Of a stretch of 64,000 nt of DNA, positions 23,057 through 32,500 are shown piece by piece. The notes below the pieces were generated by a model that saw only the letters and a list, made by a program, of their open reading frames with translations, ran no database searches and had not been told where the DNA came from. Origin of the DNA: Zygnema cylindricum (Eukaryota > Streptophyta > Zygnematophyceae > Zygnematales > Zygnemataceae); contig JBBHKE010000642.1 of NCBI GenBank assembly GCA_037447655.1, positions 18,501 to 82,500 of the forward strand. Reading direction: 5' to 3'. Made by a program: the position numbers and the translations under genes. How positions within the stretch are numbered: the first letter of the stretch is position 1; each line of letters opens with the position of its first letter.

Positions 23057-24054
23057 TGTTGAAATCACTAGATTTAGGGGAGGTATTTTCTAGGTCTTAA
23101 TTAAAATAAAAAAGGAAAAGAAAAGCAAAGGCAGCCTGCCTCCACCTTCTCTCTCTGGCCCTCACACTTGTTATAGTCATTGAAGGAGAGAGAGGGCGGT
23201 GGAGCCATGGCTGCCTTAGCTCCATAGGCAAGGCTTAAGAGTGACCTAAGTCACTCTCAACCAAAAAGGTTGAGTCCGACAGGACTCGAACCTCCGACCG
23301 GAATGGCGAGGCATAGCCGTCAACCCTTACCAGTCTGTCGTAGTAGTCCGTTAGGATACATAGGGTTCGATAGCTATTTAGACAATAGATAGACGACTAA
23401 TCCGATTAAAGGAATTACAAATAGGATACATAGAAACTTGTTGGGGAATTGAGTGCGCACGAAACAAATATACCGGACATTTATTTGGAACGGCTGGGAA
23501 TTAAAGCCGATTTGGATCCGACGCCTCACATCATCGCCGAGATCCTGGAATGGCCACTTTGGCGGTTTTCGGATGTAACATGACCTGGCGACACGTGGAG
23601 ATATGTCATTGGGAAGTTGGAATCCCAAAGAGCGTGAGGACAAGTCTCGAGGAGACAAGCGTCCACTCTATAGCGTTGTCGTACACAGGCCATATAGAAA
23701 GTACATCAGCTATAGTACCTTTCTGTACTATACACTCTTCTGATTAGTTCCGTACATTAGTAAATAGGGGTTGTGAGAGGATTTCGGACTTAGTGGATTG
23801 AGGAGGTAGCCGCCTCTCTCCCAACAAGCTTGTATAAATATTGGAATCTTTACCACTCCATAACTAATCGCCTGGTTAGGCATTTTCAGTGATTCTTTTT
23901 GCTGTTGACTCAAGTGAGTCCAGATTGCACAAGGGTGAAGTCAGATTATCTATTTATCTGCTAGGGTTGCAGTTGCTCTCGTTGAAAGTGGGTTAGTCAA
24001 AAACTACGTAGAGGCTTCCTCAATTTTGGTCCAAATGGAAGACACAGAATTGCA
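23057..24054 (+). repeat. Cop7 5' LTR
   Basis: 998 bp from TGTTGAAATCACTAG to ..ACAGAATTGCA. Features in order: dyad AGAGTGAC-ctaa-GTCACTCT (23,239-23,258); hairpin AGGTTGAGTCC-gaca-GGACTCGAACCT (23,267-23,293); ACACGTGG box near 23,592; GTAC cluster 23,670-23,760; TATAAATA at 23,833-23,840; perfect dyad GACTCA-ag-TGAGTC at 23,907-23,920 downstream of the TATA. The order suggests U3, then R/U5. Confidence 0.88.
23833..23840 (+). promoter_or_regulatory. Putative TATA box of Cop7 5' LTR
   Basis: TATAAATA lies about 215 bp before the LTR end, in a position matched in the other LTRs (for example TATTTATA near 32,272 in Cop6). Transcription of the element would be expected to start about 30 bp downstream. 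Inferred from position and sequence only. Confidence 0.5.
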
Positions 24055-24069
24055 GGTTATGGGCCCACC
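24055..24069 (+). other. Cop7 primer-binding site, half-tRNA-iMet type
   Basis: GGTTATGGGCCCACC starts at the first base after the LTR. It is fully complementary over 15 bases to the anticodon arm of plant initiator tRNA-Met as I recall it (GGUGGGCCCAUAACC). Drosophila copia has the same GGTTATGGGCCCA at this place and is primed by a 5' half of that tRNA. The gag ATG (24,059-24,061) lies inside it. Confidence 0.8.
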
Positions 24070-25180
24070 CTCTAAGGTGCCCATATTCAACAGATCTGGA
24101 TTCATTTACTGGGAAGCTATGATGACAGGGGCATTATGTGAGAAACGATACTGGGGTATTGTTAGTGGAGAAGTGAAACGTCCATCTCAAGGAACTCCAC
24201 CAAGGTTTGGAGGAGTGAGGTTTTCTGCAGCTGGATCTGCTCCAACGGAGGAGACAGATGATGGGGACAGCAGTGTGTCCGAAAAGGGTAAAGAAAAGGA
24301 GACACCTCTCACTTCTATTGCCATGGCACCCGGAGCGATGGCCGGGAAGACTGAGGAAAACGACATTTAGATGTGGGAGTACACCAACATGAATGCCAAG
24401 CACTTCATTCTGAGCACCTCACCCAAGCGTTGGCAACTTCTCACCTTCAAATCTTCAAGGCCTAGGAGTTGTGGATGACCTTAGTGGAGATCTATAGAGC
24501 TAGCACCATTCACGAGCTTCAGCGGGCTGAGCAAAGGCTGATTAGTTACACTTTCAAAGGAGGAAAGATGTTGGACTATTGCACCGATCTCTCTTATCTA
24601 TACATGGAGATGGAAAGTGCCGGATGGACAGGCACTATGAAGATGAAAGTTAACACTCTCATCATGAAGTTGCCGGAGGAGTATGAAAATATAGTGTAAC
24701 GAGTGCAACAAATGGATGATAGTGCTTGGAAGTGGAGCACCGTGGTTCAAATGATACTTGTACAGGAAAACACCATTGAGATTCGAAGAGGAGGAAAGAG
24801 CGTTCAAGCTCTAGGTGCCGGAACGGACCAGTGGAGGAAGGATCCCAAAAAGCCGTACAACAACTTCAAAGGGGAAAAGGATCAATTTGGAGAACCGAGG
24901 ACTCCAAAGGGTCTTTGTCATTTCTGCAAAAAGTCGGGGCACTACATAGCTGATTGCATCAAGCTATCAAAGTTAAGGCTTCAAGAAAATCGTGGAGGTG
25001 GTTCTTCCGGAGGGAAGAAAAAAGCACTCGTGGTCACACGAGTGAAAGGAGAGACCAATGAGGACAAGTCCTCTGAGGAGGAGGATGGGGAGCTTCTTCT
25101 TGACGAGAATCTAGAGGAGAAGGAGATCCCTCGGAAACATAAGTGTGCCTTTGGAGCCATTCGGGAAGCACCGGAGGAGG
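24059..25180 (+). pseudogene. Cop7 gag
   Basis: Start ATG at 24,059 within the primer-binding site (M-G-P-P-S-K-V-P-I-F-N). The frame is also open upstream into U5, to ATGs at 24,026 and 24,035. TAG at 24,368 ends the first block. After a frame change, 24,469 onward reads WMTLVEIYRASTIHELQRAE and VNTLIMKLPEEYENIV, with a TAA at 24,697. The nucleocapsid knuckle CHFCKKSGHYIADC near 24,917-24,958 is a complete CCHC. Gag would form the particle and package RNA. Confidence 0.85.
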
Positions 25181-26770
25181 GATGGATCATCGACTCAGGT
25201 GCATCCATACATATGTGTCGTGTTAGGCACCTCTTCACTAAGCTAAGAAAGAACCCTACAGTGGAAATAGAGTATCGAGATGGAAGAGTAGTTACCACAG
25301 ATCTAGTGGGATCGATAGATCTGAAAGTCTTAGTGGAGGGTAAGACTTCTATTCTCACCTTCTCAGATGTGCTCTACATTCCTCAGTTGAGTAAGAATCT
25401 TGTGTCTATTTCTGTATTAGATGATAAAGATTTTGATACCTTCACTAGAAAGGGAGTCTTTACAGTTAAATATGGAGAGGAAGTCTACTTCACAGCTGAT
25501 AAGGGTAGCTAAAGAATGTTTAGGCTTAACCTGAGTAAAGAAAAAAAGAGTGCTTTCTATGGTGGTGTTCCGAGCTTGAGATTTGACATAAGCGTTTGGG
25601 ACATGTGCATTTTGATAGACTAAGGGAAATGAAGAAGCTGGGTGTAGTTGAGGGCATTCAGTTTGGGGATAATGAGATGATGGATGACTATTGTGGCTGT
25701 GCCCAAGGTAAGGCTCACAGACTTCCCTTTCCCAAAATTGCCACATATAGAGGTGAGAAAGTACTACATCTGGTCCACACACATATCTAGGGACCAGCAA
25801 GAGTGCCTTCGGTTGGGGGAAAGAGGTATATGTTGACAATTACCGATGATTGGTCCAGATATTCCAGGGTCTACTTCTTGAAAACAAAGTCTGAAACACC
25901 AAAATACTTTAAAGAATACAAAGCCTAGAGTGAGAAGTTGCACCGAACCCCCATTAAGAGAATAAGGAGTGATAATGGGGGAGAGTACACCTCTAACCAG
26001 TTTGAGGATTATTTCAGAGATGAGGGAGTTCAGCATCAAAAAACTGTACCGAATAATCTAGAACAGAATGGGGTAGCTTGGAGGTTAAACCGGACTTTGG
26101 GAGATAATGTGTGTAGCATGTTGGCAGATAAGAAAATAGGAAGAAGATTTTGGGCAGAGGCCATGAATTGTGCGAACTACATTAAGAATAGAGTCCTCAC
26201 CACAGCTGTTAAAGGAATGACCCCTTATGAGAGATGGGTTGGAAAAAAACTGAATGTTTCTCACTTGAAAGTATTCGGTAGTCAAGTTTACAGTCTTGAC
26301 ACAGATAAGAAAAACTGGAAACTAGATGCTAAAGGGAAACCGGGATATTTTGTGGGATATGATGAGAATGTCAAGTGATATAGAGTCTATGACTTAGCTA
26401 AACAAGATATCATTCTGGTAAAGCATATAGTTGTCATGGATGAATGGAAGTCTTTTGATCCCTTCAAATACACTAAGAAAATCAGGATCAATTTTTGAGT
26501 CCGAGAGTGAGGAGGACTTAGATCTTCCCAGAAGGGACACGAGTGAAAACATGATTGCAGATTCACGGGAGTTAAAAGATGGGGGAGATATACCAGAATC
26601 CCCTCATATTCCTAGACCCTTTCAGGAGAGAGAGGAAGAGGAGTCAGAACCGGTTCATATGGATAGGGGAGCTGATGAGACAGTTCGGAGGAATCCAAGA
26701 CTTCCCTCCATTCGAGCTTCGAACTTTGAGGGAGGATAGAGGAGCAGCAAAAGGCTTCAAGGAAAACAGG
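25181..26770 (+). pseudogene. Cop7 protease and integrase
   Basis: Protease active site GWIIDSGASIHMC near 25,181-25,220 is intact and continuous with gag. A TAG at 25,510 and a frame shift follow. The zinc region reads LGHVHFDRLREMKKLG..YCGCAQGK (25,596-25,790). In the core, the first catalytic position reads THI-stop-GP instead of TDIWGP. IRSDNGGEYTS (second Asp) and LEQNGVAWRLNRTL (Glu) are near 25,960-26,090. The C-terminal part KVFGSQVYSLDTDKKNW is followed by an acidic linker. Non-functional integrase. Confidence 0.85.
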
Positions 26771-27043
26771 CTGCTTGGAAGGTAACAAAACTTTCTCATC
26801 CAGATGAGCCTCAGTCATACTCGAGGGCAATGGACTGTCTTCACAGGGGTGAAGTTGGTCAGCGTTTTTGTCTGCCAGGGTGGCAGTTAGTTTTGCTTAA
26901 ACACAAAGGGGTCAGGATTATCCTAGAGGCTTCTTGGAAGCTGTCCACTCTGAGGACTTATGGAGGTCTCAGAGTTTCAAGCTGCTTGCTAGGTAACAAA
27001 GCTTTCTCATCCAGATGAGCCTCAGTCATACTCGGAGGCAATC
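26771..27043 (+). repeat. 62-bp pol duplication flanking an LTR tail scrap in Cop7
   Basis: CTGCTTGGAAGGTAACAAAA.. (26,771-26,832) is repeated as CTGCTTGCTAGGTAACAAAG.. (26,982-27,043). Between them sits ~148 bp (26,833-26,980) almost identical to the last 150 bp of the Cop4 LTR, ending exactly in ..CTCAGAGTTTCA. The second pol copy runs on into RT. Fits a template switch during reverse transcription or a collapsed insertion; the mechanism is inferred. Confidence 0.8.
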
Positions 27044-28609
27044 GACAGTCCAGAGAAAAAAAGGTGGGTCAGAGCCATAAATGATGAAATGGCTTCAATC
27101 ATGGAGGCAAATACTTGGGAGCTGGTGGACTGTTCACCATATAGAAAACCCATTGGGTGTAAATGGGTATTTAAACTAAAACTGAATCCAGATAACACCA
27201 TTGAGAGATTTAAGGCTCGGCTGGTGGCAAAAGGGTTCACTCAAAAAGAGGGAATAGATTATGAGGAGACCTTTGCTCCGGTATTTCGATTCCCATCTGT
27301 AAGGATTCTCCTTAGTCTAGCAGTAGCAGAAGACATGGAAATTCACCAGATGGATATCAAAACCGCCTTCCTAAACGGTGAACTAGAGGAAGAAATATTC
27401 ATGCGGCAACCAAAAGGTTTTGTAGAGGAAGGAAAAAAAAGCAAAGTGTGCAGACTTATAAAGTCCTTATATGGAGTGAAGCAGGCCCCCAGACAAAAGA
27501 ATAAGAAACCAGATGAGTTTCTTACCAGTTTGGGGTATATTTGGATCAGTTCTGACCATTTTATATATATGCTTGACGATGAGGATGGTGTGATTTTTAT
27601 TGAAATTTATGTGGATGATTTGTTAGTATTGAGTAAATCTATGGAGAAGATAAATAGACTAAAGAAAGTTCTGGGAAGCAGATTTGACATGAAGGATTTA
27701 GGGGAGGCTAAATATATTTTGGGAATTCAAATGGAAAGAGATAGGGGGAAGAGGATCATCAGACTTACTCAGAAAGAGACTATAGGAAATATGCTGGAGA
27801 AATTTCAGATGGAGAATGCAAATAGTTGTACCACTCCTATGGACTTGAAGAAAGTAAGTGATGGAAGTGTAGAAGGAGGAGTGATAATGTTAGATGATCA
27901 GATGAGTCCATAAGAGAGGCAGTTTATGAAGGCTATTCCTTAAAGACAGGTTGTAGGAAGTTTTATTTACTTTATGAATTGTACTAGGCTTGACATAGCT
28001 GCAGCTGTTAGAGTCCTCAGTAGGAGTTTGAATGATCCAAGAAAGAGAGACTGGGAGGCAGCCAAGAGAGTAATGAGATACCTGGTGGGAACTAGAGATC
28101 TATGGTCGCATTTGGGAGGGGAGCACACTGACATTACTACTTGGAATGGTGCCAGTTATGGGGATGCACCTATGAGAAGATGCACTTCTCGGTATGTATT
28201 GTATGTGGGGGAAGGTGCTTGTTGTTGGAGCAGCAAACAACAAAAGGTTGTTGCTTAGTCCACTATGGAGGCTGAGTACATGGCCTCTTGTTCTGCTGTG
28301 AAAGAGCTGATGTGGGTGAAGTCCTTGTTGCAAGAATTGGGGTATATGAAGAAGGGAGTACATGAAGTGTTTTGTGATAATCAAGCTGCAATTGCAATTG
28401 CAGCCAATCCAAAACATCATTTCAAAGCTAAGCATATGGATATAAGATTGAGCTTTGTGAGGAAAAAAGTGGAAAATAAAATTGTGAATTTGGTGTATAA
28501 AAGTGATGGGGAAATGGTGGTTGATATGATGACAAAACCTGTGCCATCTCCCAAGCTAAAGAATTGTAGAGAAAAATGTGGATTAAAAGAGAAAAAAAAA
28601 ATAGACTAG
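27044..28609 (+). pseudogene. Cop7 reverse transcriptase and RNase H
   Basis: One frame through most of its length. RT blocks: EMASIMEANTWELVDC, GCKWVFKLKLNPDNTIERFK, HQMDIKTAFLNGELEEEIFM and the catalytic IYVDDLLVLSKS (27,605-27,640, YVDD intact). Stops at 27,911 and near 27,942 precede RNase H (MNCTRLDIAAAV, AEYMASCSAVKELMWVKSLL, CDNQAAIAIAANPKHHFKAK), which has a TAG at 28,256. Only a handful of nonsense codons separate it from a full domain. Confidence 0.88.
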
Positions 28610-29246
28610 AAAATAAAGGGAGTGTTGAAATCACAAGATTTAGGGGAGGTATTTTCAAGGTCTTAATTAAAATAAAAAGGAAAAGAAAAGCAGAGGCAGT
28701 CTGCCTCCACCTTCTCTCTCTAGCCCTCACACTTGTTGTAGTCATTGAAGGAGAGAGAGGGCGGTGGAGCCATGGCTGCCTTAGCTCCATAGGCATGGCT
28801 TAAGAGTGACCTAAGTCACTCTCAACCAAAAAGGTTGAGTCCTGCAGGACTCGAACCTCCGACCAGAAGGGCAAGGCATAGCCGTCAACCCTTACCAGTC
28901 TGTACTGTAGAGAAAAATGTGGATAAAAAAGAAAAAAGAAATAGACTAGAAAATAAAGGGAGTGTTGAAATCACAAGATTTAGGGGAGGTATTTTCTAGG
29001 TCTTAATTAAAATAAAATCGAAAAGAAAAGCAGTGGCAGTCTACCTCCACCTTCTCTCTCTAGCCCACACACTTGTTGTAGTCATTGAAGGAGAGAGAGG
29101 GCGCTAGAGCCATGGCTGCCTTAGCTCCATAGGCAGGGCTTAAGAGTGACCTAAGTCACTCTCAACCAAAAAGGTTGAGTCCGACAGGACTCGAACCTCC
29201 GACCGGAAGGGCAAGGCATAGTCGTCAACCCTTACCAGTCTGTCGT
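28565..29246 (+). repeat. 341-bp tandem duplication across RNase H end, PPT and LTR start
   Basis: 28,565-28,905 and 28,906-29,246 are near-identical. Each contains the last codons of RNase H, the polypurine tract AAAATAAAGGGAG and the first ~283 bp of the LTR. The second unit continues into the full-length 3' LTR (28,963-29,959), so the first is the extra copy and the element has two polypurine tracts. Confidence 0.85.
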
Positions 29247-29959
29247 AGTTGTCCGTTAAGATACATAGGGTTCGATAGCTATTTAGACAATAGATAGACG
29301 ACTAATCCGATTAACAGAATTACAAATAGGATACATAGAAACTAGTTGGGGAATTGAGTGCGCACGAAACAAATGTACCTGACATTTGTTTTGAACGGCT
29401 GGGAATTAAAGCCGATTTGGATCCGACGGCTCACATCATCGTCGAGATCCTGGAATGGTCCCTTTGGCGATTTTCGGATGTAACATGACCTGGAGACACG
29501 TGGAGATATGTCATTGGGAAGCTGGAATCCCAAGGAGCGTGAGGACAAGTCTGGAGGAGACAGGCGTCCACTCCATGGCCTTGTCGTACACAGGCCGTAC
29601 AGAAAGTACATCGGCCATAGTACCTTTCTATACTATACAGTCTTTTGATTGGTTCCGTACATCAGTAGATAGGGGTTGTGAGAGGGTTTGGGACTTAGTG
29701 GATTGAGGAGGTAGCCGCATCTATCCCAACAAGCTTGTATAAATATTGGAATCTTTGCCACTCCATAATTAATCGCCTGGTTAGGCGTTTTCAGTGATTC
29801 TTTTTGCTGTTGAATCAAGGGAGTCCAGACTGCACAGAGGTGCAGTCAGATTATCGTTTTTTCTGCTATGGTAGCAGTTGCTCTCGTTGAAAGTGGGTTA
29901 GTCAAAAACTACCTAGAGGCTTCCTCAATTTTGGCCCAAATGGAAGACACAGAATTGCA
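28963..29959 (+). repeat. Cop7 3' LTR
   Basis: 997 bp, TGTTGAAATCACAAG.. to ..ACAGAATTGCA, matching 23,057-24,054. The dyad perfect in the 5' LTR is damaged here (GAATCAAGGGAGTC near 29,812). Followed directly by the continuation of Cop6 pol. Confidence 0.88.
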
Positions 29960-31537
29960 TACGTACTTGGAAGCAATTAATAGTATGGAACGTAGTAGAT
30001 GGATGACAACGATTAGTGATGAGATGGCTTCCATTTTGGAAGCAAACACATGGGAGCTGGTTGATTGTCCTCCGGACACAAAGTTGATACCATGCAAGTG
30101 GGTATTTAAGTTGAAACTTAATCAGGCTAACACTATCGAGCGATACAAGGCTAGATTATTGGCAAAGGGATTCACACATATGGAGGGAATCGACTATGAG
30201 AAAACATTCGATCCGGTTGTTAGATTTCTCTCCATCCGGATTCTACTCAGTCTAGCCGCAACAGAAATCATGGAAGTGCACCAAATGGACATCAAAATCG
30301 TTTTCTTACACAGAGAATTATAAGAAGAGATAATCATGGGATAGCCAGAAGGATTTGTTGAGAAAGGAGAAGAAAGTAAGGTGTGTAGATTGATAAATTC
30401 TCTTTATGAACTAAAGCAAGCTCCACGCAAATAGAAAAAGAAACTGGACGAGTCTTTGACGAGTTTAGGATATATCCGAATCAGTTCGGATCATTCCATT
30501 TATCTATTTGAGGACGAGGGAGGTATAATTTTTGTTGCCATCTAAGTTGATGCTTTGCTTGTTTTGAGTAAATCAATAGAGGAAATTAATGTAATGAAAA
30601 AGGTTCTAAAGAGTAGATTTGAAATAAAGGACTTGGGGGAGGCAAAGTATATTGTGGGAATCCATATGGAGAGGGATAGAGAGAAGAAAAAAATTAGACT
30701 TACTCACAAGGAAGCAATAGGAAATATGCTTGAAAATTTTCAAATGGATAAAACAAGTAATTGTACGACTCAAATAGACATAAAGAAGGGAAATGAAGGG
30801 AGCTCAGAAAAGGGAGTCTTGGTCTTTGATAATGAGTTACGACCTGAGGAAAGAGAGTTTATGCAACCTATTCCATACAGACAAGTTGTCGCTAGTTTGA
30901 TCTATTTTATGAACTATACTCTACCTGATTAGCAACAACTGTGGGGATAAAAGGTAGGAGTCTGAATGATCCTAGGAAGAAAGATTAGGAAGCGGCCAGA
31001 AGGGTCATGCGATACTTGAAAGGAACGAGAGATCTATGGTTGCATTTGGAAGGGGATAATACTAACATCACCACTTCGAGTGATGCTAGTTATGGGGATG
31101 CTCCGATGAGGAGGTGTACTTCTGGATATGTGTTGTATGTTGGGAATGGGGCTTGCTATTCGAGCACTAAGCAACAAAAGGTGATTTCTCTGTCCACTAT
31201 AGAGGCTGAGTATATGGCCTCTTGTTCGGCTGTGAAAGAATTAATGTGGGTGAAATCTTTGCTTGGAAAACTTGGATATATAAAGAGTGGAGTGCAAAAG
31301 ATATTTTGTGATAATCATGCTGCGATTGCAATTGTAGCAAATCGTAAGCATCATCTTATAGCAAAGTATATGGATATTCGTTTGAGCTTTGTTAAAGAGA
31401 AGGCTGAGAAAAAACTAATAAGTTTGGAATATAGACCAGATGGAGAAATGGTAGCATATATGATGACTAAGCCGGTTCCTTTTCAAAAATTAATATTTTG
31501 TAGGGAGAAGTGTGGACTGAAGCAAAAGATAGACTAG
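29960..31537 (+). pseudogene. Cop6 reverse transcriptase and RNase H
   Basis: RT blocks EMASILEANTWELVDCPP and CKWVFKLKLNQANTIERYKA, then HQMDIKIVFLH. The catalytic box at 30,543-30,554 reads stop-V-D-A where YVDD is required, so one aspartate and the tyrosine are gone. Further stops at 30,321 and 30,433. RNase H: TIEAEYMASCSAVKELMWVK and CDNHAAIAIVANRKHHLIAK (31,007-31,537) is one open stretch. Dead enzyme. Confidence 0.85.
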
Positions 31538-31550
31538 AAAATAAAGGGAG

Positions 31551-32500
31551 TGTTAAAAAAGGGTATTTTTATTTTTTCTCTTTTGTTAGTCTATGGTCAT
31601 TCTACAGTTCTCTTATTTGTCATAGTCACTGAGAACTGGCAGGCGGCCATGGCTATCTCAGGCACGTAAGAAGACAGGAGAAGACACAGCCCCAGCAAAA
31701 GATAGCCTGTCAGAAGTGGGAATTTATCTAGTGACCACCTGGATAATTATTGTACTGCATAGCAGTTCGCTTTATCCACTAGGTGTTACTGAAGTGTTAC
31801 ACACAATTTATGTGATAGATATTTAAATAGTGACGCGACGACAAATACGGAACAAAATGAACATGAAACCTACAGGTTGCACGAAATATTGTACCATACA
31901 AAATAAACGAAACAACAACATTTAATTTCAACAGACACATCAAATGTCGTTCGCGATCGACGGCTCGCAGAGGAGTCGGAATTCCGGTGTGGACATTTGG
32001 CGGTTTGCAAGCCAATGTTTGCGGACGCCACATGGCGAGATATGGTTGGACAACGGATATTACGGGGGGGGCAACTACGGCTCAGGAACTACACGCGTCA
32101 GCGGAGCGACAGTGTTGTACTATGGTCGTACAAGAAGTACAGCAGTATTTGTCCCTTTTGTACCTTACAGTAATTCGATAGGTTGAGGGTACACTAGTAG
32201 TAAGTTTAGAGAGAGAGTTTAGGACTTAGAAAAATTAAGGTAGCCGCCACTCTCTTAGAGTGCTTCTGTATTTATAGGCCATCTTTGGCTGGCCATAACT
32301 GTATGCTCAGGTGAGCAATTTCAGTGATTCTTTTTGCTCTAGACTCAAATGAGTCTAGGCTACACAAGGGTGAAGTCACTCAAAATTTTTGCGTGCCAGG
32401 GTGGCACTTATTCATTGCTAAATTCAAAAGTGCAAATATTATCCTAGAGGCTTCATATAATTTGGACATTTTGTGGACCAATTGAGGTCACATAATTACA
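31551..32500 (+). repeat. Cop6 3' LTR
   Basis: 950 bp, TGTTAAAAAAGGG.. to ..ATAATTACA. Contains a GTAC cluster near 32,110-32,170, TATTTATA near 32,272, a perfect dyad AGACTCA-aa-TGAGTCT at 32,341-32,356, and CACAAGGGTGAAG. Marks the right edge of the Copia block. Confidence 0.8.

Larger units (their letters stand above)
23057..29959 (+). mobile_element. Copia LTR retrotransposon Cop7, both LTRs, nearly complete
   Basis: 6.9-kb plus-strand element: 5' LTR 23,057-24,054, primer-binding site 24,055-24,069, gag, protease, integrase, RT, RNase H, polypurine tract, 3' LTR 28,963-29,959. Both LTRs are ~998 bp and look very similar over their length. Catalytic motifs of protease and RT are intact, but several stops and frameshifts prevent one polyprotein. 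Two internal rearrangements are present: a duplication with an LTR scrap at 26,771-27,043 and a 341-bp tandem duplication before the 3' LTR. Confidence 0.9.
29960..32500 (+). mobile_element. Copia Cop6, right half (RT, RNase H, 3' LTR)
   Basis: Continuation of Cop6 after the nested Cop7: RT from 29,960, RNase H to 31,537, polypurine tract AAAATAAAGGGAG ending at 31,550, 3' LTR 31,551-32,500. The join TYLEAINSMERSRW begins one codon past the end of the left half. Confidence 0.8.

Noticed and set aside
23230..23345. Functional tRNA gene on the minus strand
   Set aside because: The B-box is perfect, but I could not fit a complete cloverleaf or a convincing A-box; the sequence is repeated in every LTR of the group.
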